A DNA stretch of 64,000 nt, taken from the NCBI GenBank assembly GCA_003712165.1, contig RHLH01000001.1, positions 62,001-126,000 of the forward strand, read 5' to 3'. Below the pieces are notes generated by a model, which was given only the letters and a program-made list of their open reading frames with translations, ran no database searches and was not told the origin of the DNA. The position numbers and the translations under genes are program-made. Shown piece after piece: positions 33,009 to 41,117 of the stretch; positions within the stretch are counted from its first letter, which is position 1; each line of letters starts with the position of its first letter. This DNA is from Phycisphaera sp. (GTDB lineage Bacteria; Planctomycetota; Phycisphaerae; Phycisphaerales; UBA1924).

Positions 33009-33683
33009 ATGGCAGAGCGTGTGCGAGTGGTTGACGCGGGTCCCCGTCGGCCTGTGCCTGCGAGGGGATCGAGGTTCACGGTCTGGCTCGCGTCGGTGTT
33101 GTGCAGGCGGGGGGTGACACCGAACGCGGTGTCCGTATCGAGCGCGGTGTTCGCCGTGTTCGGCGGGGTGGCACTTGTGCTGCACCACGGTGCGGGACCT
33201 GTTGTTGGTGTTGCGTTGCTCGCGGCTGCGGTGGTGTGCATCGGTTTGCGCAGCCTGGCGAACCTGATTGACGGGATGATCGCGGTTGAGGGCGGCAAGG
33301 CCACGTCTTCTGGCGCGATCTACAACGAGTTTCCTGATCGGCTCTCTGACATCGCGTTCTTCCTCGGCGCGGGATACGCGACAGCGGGGACAACGGGCAG
33401 TGTGGAGCTTGGGTGGACAGCGGCGCTGCTGGCGGTGCTGGCTGCGTACACGCGTGCGCTCGGGGCTGCATCGGGTGCGCCGCACGACTTTGGCGGACCC
33501 ATGGCCAAGCCCCACCGGATGGTGCTGCTTGCGCTCGGGTGCGTGGCGCTCGCGGTGGAACAGTTGACCACGAGCACGCGCTACTCGCTTGTTGTGGCGC
33601 TTGCGGCTGTATGTCTGGGGTCCGCGGTTACGATCGCGGGACGATTGTCGCGGGCTGTGCGTGCGCTGGAGGTACAGCCATGA
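33009..33683 (+). CDS. CDP-alcohol phosphatidyltransferase family protein
   Basis: A 224-residue membrane enzyme of the CDP-alcohol phosphotransferase family, which moves a phosphoalcohol or phosphatidyl group from a CDP-linked donor. The catalytic region reads NLIDGMIAVEGGKATSSG...YNEFPDRLSD, matching D-x2-DG-x2-AR-x8-G-x3-D-x3-D loosely: the first Asp is Asn and the Arg is lost, while DG, DR and SD remain. About five membrane segments. ATG 33009 was chosen over GTG 32991. ATGA overlap with the acyltransferase. The triplet resembles the ynbAB-type gene sets of enterobacteria. Confidence 0.8.
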   Translation: MAERVRVVDAGPRRPVPARGSRFTVWLASVLCRRGVTPNAVSVSSAVFAVFGGVALVLHHGAGPVVGVALLAAAVVCIGLRSLANLIDGMIAVEGGKATSSGAIYNEFPDRLSDIAFFLGAGYATAGTTGSVELGWTAALLAVLAAYTRALGAASGAPHDFGGPMAKPHRMVLLALGCVALAVEQLTTSTRYSLVVALAAVCLGSAVTIAGRLSRAVRALEVQP

Positions 33684-34288
33684 TCCGCGATATCTTCGCC
33701 GGTGTTATTCGGATCATCACGGGCTGCCGATCACGGCACGCGGGGCCCTGCGACTCGACCGGGCCCAGGGTGTACTTTGCGAACCACACGAGCAATCTCG
33801 ATGCGGTTGTGGTGTGGTCATCGCTGCCCCGGGAATGCAGGCGTGATTGCCGGATCGTCGCGGCCAAGGACTACTGGGGCAGGACGGCGGTTCGTCGGTG
33901 GCTGGCGTGCAAGGTGTTCCGCGCTGTACTCATCGATCGCAAGGGCGTCACGAAGTCGAACTACCCGCTGCGAGACATCACGGCGTGCCTCGACGATGGC
34001 TGTTCTGTCATCATCTTTCCCGAGGGCACCCGGGGGGATGGAGATGGCGCGGCGCCGTTTCGCGCGGGGCTCTGGCACATCGCACGGGACAGGCCCGGTG
34101 TGGAGATCGTGCCTGTCTGGATCGAGAATCTGAACAGGGTGCTGCCCAAGGGCGAGGTGCTGCCCGTGCCGATCGCGGTCGCGGTGACTGTTGGGGAGCC
34201 CGTTGTTCGCGGCGCTGATGAGCCAAAGCAGCCTTACCTCGAGCGATGCCGGGACGCGATGCTCGGCCTGCGTGGAGAGCCGTCATGA
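33680..34288 (+). CDS. PlsC-type 1-acylglycerol-phosphate acyltransferase
   Basis: A 202-residue acyltransferase with the catalytic NHTSNLD (HX4D) and the FPEGTR substrate-binding motif; a further conserved block is VPVWIENL. It would transfer an acyl chain to a lysophospholipid-like acceptor at the inner membrane. ATG 33680 overlaps the preceding stop as ATGA; longer in-frame extension into the upstream gene is a shadow. It also overlaps the CdsA-like gene as ATGA, so the three genes are translated in a coupled row. Confidence 0.9.
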   Translation: MIRDIFAGVIRIITGCRSRHAGPCDSTGPRVYFANHTSNLDAVVVWSSLPRECRRDCRIVAAKDYWGRTAVRRWLACKVFRAVLIDRKGVTKSNYPLRDITACLDDGCSVIIFPEGTRGDGDGAAPFRAGLWHIARDRPGVEIVPVWIENLNRVLPKGEVLPVPIAVAVTVGEPVVRGADEPKQPYLERCRDAMLGLRGEPS

Positions 34289-35232
34289 TCGACGACAACA
34301 TGCTCATCCTGCTTGGGATCGTGGCGGGGCTGCTCGTTCTGGGTTCGCTCATCGCGGAGGTCGGTGTGCGCGTTGCGCGCACGGAGGGCGGCATCGATGT
34401 CGCGAAGAACCTGAAGGACCGGATGCGGAGCTGGTGGCTGATGGCCACGGTATTCGCGGTCTCGGTTCTGGTGGGCGGCGTGATGACGGTTGTGTTGTTC
34501 GGGGTGAGTTCGTTCCTGGCGCTGCGCGAGTTCATCACGCTGACGCCGACACGTCGCGGCGACCACCGGGCGTTGTTCTGGGCGTTTTTCGTGATTATCC
34601 CGGTGCAGTACCTGCTGATTGTGCAGGAGCGGTACAGCGCGTTTCTGGTGTTTATCCCCGTGTACGCGTTCCTGTTGATCCCGGCGCGGATGGCGGCGGC
34701 GGGGCAGACCGAGGGCTTTCTCGGCCGGATGAGCCGAATCCAGTGGGGGCTGATGACGTGCGTGTACTTTATCGGTCACGTGCCGGCGCTCTTGGCGCTG
34801 GACATCGTCGGCTACACGGGCACGAACGCGACGCTGCTGTTTTTCTTTATTCTGATTGTGCAGATCAACGACGTGTCACAGTTCGTCGTGGGCAAGCTCA
34901 TCGGGAAGAGAGCGATCGCGCCGCTGGTGAGCCCGAACAAGACGGTCGCGGGCATGGTCGGCGGGCTGACGATCTCTGCTGGGGTAGGCGCATCGCTCGC
35001 GTGGATCACGCCCTTCGGGGTGATCGATGCGGCGGCGATCGCGCTCTGCGTCGCGTTCATGGGGTTCATGGGCGATCTGACGATGTCGGCGGTGAAAAGG
35101 GATATCGGTGTCAAGGATTACTCTCAAGCGATCCCGGGGCACGGGGGTGTGCTGGATCGGCTCGATTCGCTGACGTTCGCGGCCCCGGCCTTCTTTCACA
35201 TCGTGAGGTACTTCTACACGGGGCAGGTCTAG
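34285..35232 (+). CDS. cdsA: CdsA-like phosphatidate cytidylyltransferase
   Basis: A 315-residue membrane enzyme with about eight hydrophobic segments and the family signature near the C-terminus (SAVKRDIGVKDYSQAIPGHG, then GVLDRLDS). It would make CDP-diacylglycerol from phosphatidate and CTP. Being coupled to a CDP-alcohol phosphotransferase and a PlsC enzyme, it probably supplies the CDP donor to the first gene. It may be a specialised paralogue rather than the housekeeping copy, which cannot be judged here. ATG 34285 chosen from the ATGA overlap. Confidence 0.9.
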   Translation: MIDDNMLILLGIVAGLLVLGSLIAEVGVRVARTEGGIDVAKNLKDRMRSWWLMATVFAVSVLVGGVMTVVLFGVSSFLALREFITLTPTRRGDHRALFWAFFVIIPVQYLLIVQERYSAFLVFIPVYAFLLIPARMAAAGQTEGFLGRMSRIQWGLMTCVYFIGHVPALLALDIVGYTGTNATLLFFFILIVQINDVSQFVVGKLIGKRAIAPLVSPNKTVAGMVGGLTISAGVGASLAWITPFGVIDAAAIALCVAFMGFMGDLTMSAVKRDIGVKDYSQAIPGHGGVLDRLDSLTFAAPAFFHIVRYFYTGQV

Positions 35233-35303
35233 GGGCCGGTTGGCTTCATTTCGCTTCGTGGGAGAGCCCGCTGGCTGTAGACTGCGGTCGGAGGGTCCCG
35301 GCC

Positions 35304-36218
35304 ATGGATTGTCTGAAGCTCGTGGCGCTGTGCGGCGTGGGTGTCTCTGGATTCGCGGGTGCGCAGGGCGCCGAGGTCGTTGTGTTCGGCGATTCCTGGG
35401 CGAACAGGCTCTCATCACCTTTGCGTCAGACGCTGATCGACGAGGGTGCTTCGGACTACGCGGTGCTGAACGAGGGCGTCGAGGGCGCGCGAGCGGATGA
35501 GTTGGCTTCGTCGGATCCTTCGATCGGTTTGCCGTACATCGAGAGCGTGCTGCTTGCGAACCCGGATGCGGAGCTTGTGCACCTGTCGATCGGCGGGAAC
35601 GATCTGTTCGACGGGATTCTGTTCATCAATAACGACGCGATTGTGAACTCGCTCCTGAATCGGGTCGTGGGTGACACGGAGACCATCGTTCAGCGGGTCC
35701 TGAGCGTGCGCCCGGATGTGGAGGTATACCACTCGGGGTACGACTTCCTGCAGCCGATCTTGTTCTTCGATCCCGCGCGGGTGAACGAGGTCATGCTCGA
35801 TCTCGACAGCAGGCTTTTGGCGCTGGCGGACACGATCCCCGGGTACACCTACGAGGGGTACTACGGGTTTGCGCAGATCACGTACGGCATCCCGGATCTG
35901 GGCATCCCGCCCGGTGACCCTTCGCTGCCCAGGATCGACCTGCCCAGCCCGGACTTTACGTTTGTCGACGAGATCCACTACACGCCTGCGGTGTACGAGG
36001 TTTTCGCGGACGAGCTCTTTGTGCGTTTCTATGAGCAGCGCGTTACTGACCCGTGTGTCGCGGACGTGAACGGCGACGGGATTCTGAGCCCCGCGGACTT
36101 CACGGCGTGGATCGACGCGTACAACGGGGGAGATGCGGGCTGCGACCAGAACGCTGACGGCTCATGCACGCCAGCCGACTTCACAGCGTGGATCACCAAC
36201 TACAACAACGGTTGCTAG
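35304..36218 (+). CDS. Secreted SGNH-type hydrolase with dockerin
   Basis: A 304-residue secreted esterase/lipase-like protein. Signal peptide, then block I FGDSWAN (Ser in GDS), block III GGND and block V DEIHYTP (Asp and His), which complete the SGNH catalytic set. The C-terminus is a four-Cys GC-type dockerin (DVNGDGILSPADF, DQNADGSCTPADF, ending NNGC). ATG 35304 follows CGGAGGG. Substrate is probably an ester such as an acetylated polysaccharide, by inference only. Confidence 0.85.
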   Translation: MDCLKLVALCGVGVSGFAGAQGAEVVVFGDSWANRLSSPLRQTLIDEGASDYAVLNEGVEGARADELASSDPSIGLPYIESVLLANPDAELVHLSIGGNDLFDGILFINNDAIVNSLLNRVVGDTETIVQRVLSVRPDVEVYHSGYDFLQPILFFDPARVNEVMLDLDSRLLALADTIPGYTYEGYYGFAQITYGIPDLGIPPGDPSLPRIDLPSPDFTFVDEIHYTPAVYEVFADELFVRFYEQRVTDPCVADVNGDGILSPADFTAWIDAYNGGDAGCDQNADGSCTPADFTAWITNYNNGC

Positions 36219-36296
36219 GTCTGGGATGCTGGCTCATGGGAAACCGGCTCTCGGGTGATTGAGCCCGGGGTGCGGGGGAGGGGGCTACCCTCTGCC

Positions 36297-36887
36297 ATGC
36301 TTACCGGGGAAGTTGAGAGTGCGGGGTTGCTGCTGATCATCAGCGGGCCGAGCGGGGTGGGGAAGACGACCATCACGCGTGCGGTCGAGCGCGCGATCAA
36401 GGGCAGTGTATTCAGCGTGAGTGTGACGACCCGGCCCAAAACGGTCGCGGACGTCGAAGGCGTGGATTACAGGTTTATCTCGGGCGATGAGTTCGACAGG
36501 ATGATCGAGCATGACGAACTGCTCGAGCACGCGGATGTCTTCGGGAAGAAGTACGGCACCCCCCGTGCCTGGGTGGAAGAACATCTGGGCGAGGGCAGGC
36601 TTGTCATTCTTGAGATCGATGTCGAGGGCGCGAGGCAGGTCAAGAAGAAGAAGCCCGCCGCGTTTGCGATCTTCATCGAACCTCCCAGTGAGGATGTGCT
36701 GCTGGACAGGCTCCGGGCGCGCAACCGTGAAGACGAGGATTCGATCCAGCGCCGGTTCGCCGAGGCGAAGCGGGAGATCGCGGAAGCCAAATCCGGGGGG
36801 TTCTACGACGCGTTCATCGTGAACAACAACCTCGAGCGTGCGATCGAAGAGACCCTCGGGCTCATTCATGAGCGCCGTTCGGGGTAA
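36297..36887 (+). CDS. gmk: Guanylate kinase
   Basis: A 196-residue nucleotide kinase converting GMP to GDP. P-loop GPSGVGKTT, GMP-binding SVTTRPKTVADVEGVDY and YRFIS, and the lid region with RARNREDEDSIQRR are all present. Length is standard. ATG 36297 lies behind GGGGGAGGGGG; an upstream extension is possible but not conserved in type. Single housekeeping gene between secreted-protein genes. Confidence 0.96.
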   Translation: MLTGEVESAGLLLIISGPSGVGKTTITRAVERAIKGSVFSVSVTTRPKTVADVEGVDYRFISGDEFDRMIEHDELLEHADVFGKKYGTPRAWVEEHLGEGRLVILEIDVEGARQVKKKKPAAFAIFIEPPSEDVLLDRLRARNREDEDSIQRRFAEAKREIAEAKSGGFYDAFIVNNNLERAIEETLGLIHERRSG

Positions 36888-37006
36888 GCGGCAAGAGCTG
36901 CGCGTGTCTTCTTTCCAAGGCCGGTCACTATTGAACAAGACTGTGTGGGTCCGATGGTCCCGCTTGGCGAGTGCGCGTAGTGCGCGTGCGCCGACTGGAG
37001 CGGTGT

Positions 37007-37876
37007 ATGTTGAAGTTTGCGTTGACGATTGCTGTGGCGGGTGTTCTGTCCTCCGGTTGGGCCGATGCCCAGGACGAGCCCAGGCGCGGGATTCTGAGCG
37101 ACTCTGGAGGTGACACGAACATCTTTGGGTACAGCGCTGAGCCGATCGAGAGGCCGTTCGATCCGGATCGCCCCCGGTTCCGCTCAAGCAAGGGCGTTGT
37201 TCCGGTGGGGCGGTTTGCGCTCCAGGCGGGCACGACGTACACGTTCGATGACGAGGACGGCACCGAGGTCAACACGCTGGCGGGCCCAGAGGTCTTGCTG
37301 CGGACCGGCATCTTGCCCAGGCTTGAGGGCCGGGTCGGCTGGGACGGCTACCAGGAGGTTGAAGTCGAGACCAGCGGGTTCACAGATCGCACGTCGGGTG
37401 TGACCGATATGTTTGTCGGTGCAAAGTTTGATGTGGTGAGCGAGAACAACGGCCCGGTGCCGGCGCTTGTTGTGGTCGGAGAGGTGTCGTTGCCTGTGGG
37501 TGACGATGACTTCACGTCGGACCGGGCTGATCCGTCAGCGGAAATTGCTTTCGATTACGACAACCTGCACGATATTTTCGGTGTTTCGGGTGGTGTGCGG
37601 CTCGCATCGCTTGAGAATCAGACGACTGACGATGATTACCTGCAGACCGCGGTGAGCGTGAGCTTTGATCAGGAATGGAACGAAGAGGTCGAGACGTTCC
37701 TTGAGTACTTCGCATTCTTCAACGATGACGACGATATCGATGACGCCCACTTCCTCCAGACGGGCGGCATCATCACGATCGTGCCCAACGTGACGCTCGA
37801 CGCGAAAGTCGGCCTCGGGCTGACCACCGAATCATCAGACTTCTTCGCAGGTGCCGGTGCGACGGTGAGCTTCTGA
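37007..37876 (+). CDS. Predicted outer-membrane beta-barrel protein
   Basis: A 289-residue exported protein with signal peptide (LTIAVAGVLSSGWADAQ). The mature part alternates short beta-like stretches and acidic turns (FALQAGTTYTFDDEDG, RLEGRVGWDGYQEVEVE, VPALVVVGEVSLPVGDDD, AVSVSFDQEW) and ends in GAGATVSF with a terminal Phe, as outer-membrane barrels do. It resembles the MetA-type (phenol degradation) transporter family. ATG 37007 follows GGAG. Ligand unknown. Ends before the hairpin at 37920. Confidence 0.7.
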   Translation: MLKFALTIAVAGVLSSGWADAQDEPRRGILSDSGGDTNIFGYSAEPIERPFDPDRPRFRSSKGVVPVGRFALQAGTTYTFDDEDGTEVNTLAGPEVLLRTGILPRLEGRVGWDGYQEVEVETSGFTDRTSGVTDMFVGAKFDVVSENNGPVPALVVVGEVSLPVGDDDFTSDRADPSAEIAFDYDNLHDIFGVSGGVRLASLENQTTDDDYLQTAVSVSFDQEWNEEVETFLEYFAFFNDDDDIDDAHFLQTGGIITIVPNVTLDAKVGLGLTTESSDFFAGAGATVSF

Positions 37877-37919
37877 TCACAGACCGAGACCGCAAGCAGA
37901 CATGACCGTGTCGCAAAGG

Positions 37920-37953
37920 CCGAGGCTCCGGGGTTGATCTCCCGGGGCCTCGG
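37920..37953. terminator. Bidirectional terminator-like hairpin
   Basis: CCGAGGCTCCGGG pairs with CCCGGGGCCTCGG over 13 positions with one G-U pair and an 8-nt loop, between two convergent genes. No T-run on either side. Confidence 0.6.
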
Positions 37954-38014
37954 CTGTGTGTGGACGAGGTTCGCGGTTGGGCGCTCCTCGGCTATGGGTG
38001 TTGAGTCAACCAGA

Positions 38015-38959
38015 TCACTCGCAGCCGTTGTTGTAGTTGTTGACCCAGGCAGTGAAATCCGTCGGCGTGACGTTGAGGTCGTTGTTCTGATCGGCGATGA
38101 AGTCGCCCCGGTTGTATGCGGCGATCCACGCGGAGAGGTCGCCCGCTTCGAGGGTGCCGTTGCGGTTTGTGTCTGCTTTGCAGATGTTGCCAGGGCGGAC
38201 GAAAATGGCGCTTGCTGGTACTGGTAGGGTCCACGTGTCGACCAACTCGAGTGAGTCGGCGTCGAAGGCATGGACAGCGCCGGGAGCTTGGGTGAAGAGG
38301 TTCAGGTTGCCCGTGGAACCGGCGTCGATGGTATCGGTTGTGACGTAGTAGCTGTCATCGCCTATGCCCTCCCAGTCGATGATCTTTGCTTGGCCTGTGT
38401 TGTCAGCGGCGATGAGTGCATCGGATCTCACGCCCAGCGTTTTCACGGCCGAGTTCATCTGACCGAACGCGGTCCACTCGGATTCGGACTCGTTCTTGCT
38501 GTGGATGGAGCCGTCGGTACCGCCGACGTAGATGGTGCCGTCGAAGACGACGACGGAGGTTGCCGACGCGGGGGTTTCGAATGTTTCGATGGTTGCGCCA
38601 GTGTCGAGCGCGGCGCGGATGAGTTCACCCTCCTGGCTGACGACGAGCAACTCGTCGCCGTTGATCGCCATGTCGAGCATGCCCGAGGCGACCCAGACGG
38701 CGTCCACGGTGTTGCTGGTTTGTCCGTCGATGGTCCAGACGGTGCCGAACGAATCACCGATGAGCAGGTCGCTCCCGAGCGGCTGGATACTGACGATCGG
38801 TCCGAAGCAGAAACAGGCGAAGTAGGTGAACTCGCCGGTGTCGGAGTCGGCGACGTAGACCGTGCCCTGGGGGCTGCCGACGAAGACCTGGTCGTCCGCG
38901 TGGGCTGTGAATGCTGCTGCCGACACGAGCGCGGCACAGGTTGCTGTCATCTTTCGCAT
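38015..38959 (-). CDS. Secreted beta-propeller-like protein with variant dockerin
   Basis: A 314-residue secreted protein with signal peptide and repeated short beta motifs (VFVGSPQGTVYVADSDTG, LLIGDSFGTVWTIDG, LLVVSQEGELIRA, IYVGGTDGSIHS), likely a PQQ/WD-like propeller. The dockerin is a divergent one: KADTNRNGTLEAGDL and DQNNDLNVTPTDF keep the first and last Cys but lack the two Cys that flank the second loop in the other eleven. It ends NNGCE. Divergent from the LuxR-type gene. Confidence 0.82.
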   Translation of the reverse strand: MRKMTATCAALVSAAAFTAHADDQVFVGSPQGTVYVADSDTGEFTYFACFCFGPIVSIQPLGSDLLIGDSFGTVWTIDGQTSNTVDAVWVASGMLDMAINGDELLVVSQEGELIRAALDTGATIETFETPASATSVVVFDGTIYVGGTDGSIHSKNESESEWTAFGQMNSAVKTLGVRSDALIAADNTGQAKIIDWEGIGDDSYYVTTDTIDAGSTGNLNLFTQAPGAVHAFDADSLELVDTWTLPVPASAIFVRPGNICKADTNRNGTLEAGDLSAWIAAYNRGDFIADQNNDLNVTPTDFTAWVNNYNNGCE

Positions 38960-39026
38960 GGCGTATCTCCTGCCACGAGGTGTTCTGCTATCCGCCCCCC
39001 TCTGGGTATGGTCACATCATCAGACC

Positions 39027-39051
39027 TAGACGACAGTTCACAACCCGTCTA
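39027..39051. promoter_or_regulatory. Inverted repeat in divergent promoter region
   Basis: TAGACG (39027-39032) and CGTCTA (39046-39051), 13 nt apart, lie between the divergent dockerin gene and the LuxR-type regulator, 44 bp before the latter's start. Could be an autoregulatory operator. Confidence 0.3.
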
Positions 39052-39094
39052 AACAGAGGGGGAATTGGGTGCGTTTTGGGGGTAGTCTGATTGG

Positions 39095-39967
39095 ATGGGT
39101 GGATATCAGCTCCAGAAATCGCGAACCAGAGCCTCCAGGCGGGATCTGCGGCGGGTCTATGAGATTGTCGAGGAGTGCCGATCGCTTGGTGATGACGCCA
39201 TCCTGTGGCGCGAGCGCGCTCTGGAGCTGCTTATCGGTCTGCTGCCTGCGAAGGTGGCCATCGGGAATGAGATCGCTGATCTGCGGGATCTTGCGGAGAA
39301 GGGGTGGGAGGGTGTGCCGCCCGGCGCACCGGCAAGAGCGAAGAAGGTGGATCCGATCCGTATTGGGTTCGCGAGCAATCGCGAGCGCAGGGCGTGGGAG
39401 TCGTATGCGGAGGAGACACCCGTTCGCCGCACGCCGGAGTTCATGACGCTGCTCAAAGCTCGCGCACCGAGTGTGACACGGAGTCGGCGACAGATATGGG
39501 ACGACGCGAGTTGGTACCGATCGCACGCGTACAACGAGCGGCACAAGCTCGCGGGGATCGACGACTACATCATCTCGATCTGCCGAATCCCGGGGACGCG
39601 TCGTTCGAGTTCGATCTGGATGCACCGTGCGACAGGCGACGAGCCCTTCGGCAGGCGGGAGTGGTACCTGCTCGACCTCACGCACCGCGAGCTTGCGCGC
39701 CATATCGGCGGGCCGATCGCGTCGTCACTCCAGCCAACACCCGCGACTCTCACGAAACGTCAGAAGCAGACTCTTGAGCTTCTGCTCGCGGGGCTGACAG
39801 AGAAGCAAGCCGCGGCGAGCATGGGGATCACGACACCCACGGTGCACGAGTACGTGCAGGCGATTTACAGGCACTTCGGAGTGCACTCACGGAGCGAGCT
39901 TTCGGCGCACTTTATCCGCAGGTATCGCGGTGCGATGAACGATGTTCGGGTGGGTGAAGACGAGTAG
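39095..39967 (+). CDS. LuxR-type HTH transcriptional regulator
   Basis: A 290-residue regulator. The C-terminal LuxR HTH is clear (LTKRQKQTLELLLAGLTEKQ, then ASMGITTPTVHEYVQAIYRHF, RSELSAH). The N-terminal 200 residues are Arg-rich with no recognised sensor domain; they contain RSHAYNERHKLAGIDDYI and HRATGDEPFGRREWYLLDL. It is the only plus-strand gene among the minus-strand dockerin genes and a candidate controller of them. Its 3' end lies 3 bp from the convergent LVIVD gene. Confidence 0.88.
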   Translation: MGGYQLQKSRTRASRRDLRRVYEIVEECRSLGDDAILWRERALELLIGLLPAKVAIGNEIADLRDLAEKGWEGVPPGAPARAKKVDPIRIGFASNRERRAWESYAEETPVRRTPEFMTLLKARAPSVTRSRRQIWDDASWYRSHAYNERHKLAGIDDYIISICRIPGTRRSSSIWMHRATGDEPFGRREWYLLDLTHRELARHIGGPIASSLQPTPATLTKRQKQTLELLLAGLTEKQAAASMGITTPTVHEYVQAIYRHFGVHSRSELSAHFIRRYRGAMNDVRVGEDE

Positions 39968-39970
39968 TGC

Positions 39971-41116
39971 CTAGTCGCAGCCCGCGTTGTAGTTCGCGAT
40001 CCATGCGGTGAAATCGGTCGGTGTGCACGCGCCGTCGTTGTTCTGGTCGCACTCGGGGAGGTTGTTGTTGAATGCGTTGATCCACGCGGTGAAGTCTGCT
40101 GGAGTCAGCGCGCCGTCGTTGTTCGTGTCGGCGGGGCAGTCGGTGCACTGGTTGATGCGCACGACGCTGATCCCGGACGCGCCCATCGCGATGAGCGCGT
40201 AGTCGTTGTGGATACTGATCGAGTTGGCGTTGCCCGGCAGGTTGAGCGATTCAATAAGAGCGGGGCTTGCTGGGTTGGATACGTCGATCGCGGTGATGCC
40301 GCTGAATGCGTCCGCGATGTACGCGGTGTCGCTCAAGACGGCGACGTCGCCCGGCCTGCCGTCCGTGCCAAGTGTGCCGAGGTGTGCGGGCGCAGCGGGC
40401 GTGGTTACATCGACGAGAATCAGCCCCATCGAGTTGTCGGCGAGGTACGCGACCGAGCCGGAGATCATGAGGTCGAGCGTGTAGAAGGGAGTGTCGTACG
40501 AAGAGATGAGCGAGGGAGAGGTCGGATCGGAGATGTCAACGATCGTCATACCCCTGATGTCGTCGGCTATGTATGCGATATCACCGGCAACCTCCAGCGC
40601 TACCGCGTGGCCGGGCGTGTCGAGCGAGCCGACTTGAGATGGTTGTGACGGGTCGGAGATATCGAACACGACGAAGCCGCTAAATCCGACAGTAACAAAC
40701 GCGTGGTCTCCGGCGACGACGACGTCGGTGGCGCCGGACGGTGTAGGGGCGGATCCGATTGGTGATGTTGCCGCGGGATTGCTTATGTCGACAATCTGTA
40801 GACCGCCTTGTGTGTCGGCGATGAACGCGGTGTCTTGAACGACGCTGACGCCCAGCGCAAAGCTCGGCGTGTCGTGGGTGCCGAGCAGCAGGGGCGAAAC
40901 CGGGTCGGATATGTCGAGGATGTGCAGCCCTGCGTCTCTGCTCGGGACGTAGCACCTGTCGCCCACGATCTCGATGTTGTCTGCAAATCCGCTGAGCGGG
41001 ACCGTTGCGGTGTGTATGAGATGCTTGCAATCCTGGCTGAAGCTTACCGGAGTTGCGAGCACGCATACCGACGAGAGAAGCAATCGGGCCGAGCTTTGAG
41101 CTGCGCGGATAGCCAT
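39971..41116 (-). CDS. Secreted LVIVD-repeat propeller protein with dockerin
   Basis: A 381-residue secreted protein with six LVIVD-type repeats (LHILDISDP, LQIVDISNP, FVVFDISDP, MTIVDISDP, LILVDVTTP, ITAIDVSNP) forming a likely beta-propeller, then a four-Cys GC-type dockerin with an extra C-terminal Asp (NAGCD). ATG 41116 was chosen because the signal peptide begins there; the open frame upstream is antisense shadow. The preceding gene stops 1 bp before, so the two are probably cotranslated. Confidence 0.87.
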   Translation of the reverse strand: MAIRAAQSSARLLLSSVCVLATPVSFSQDCKHLIHTATVPLSGFADNIEIVGDRCYVPSRDAGLHILDISDPVSPLLLGTHDTPSFALGVSVVQDTAFIADTQGGLQIVDISNPAATSPIGSAPTPSGATDVVVAGDHAFVTVGFSGFVVFDISDPSQPSQVGSLDTPGHAVALEVAGDIAYIADDIRGMTIVDISDPTSPSLISSYDTPFYTLDLMISGSVAYLADNSMGLILVDVTTPAAPAHLGTLGTDGRPGDVAVLSDTAYIADAFSGITAIDVSNPASPALIESLNLPGNANSISIHNDYALIAMGASGISVVRINQCTDCPADTNNDGALTPADFTAWINAFNNNLPECDQNNDGACTPTDFTAWIANYNAGCD

Positions 41117-41117
41117 G

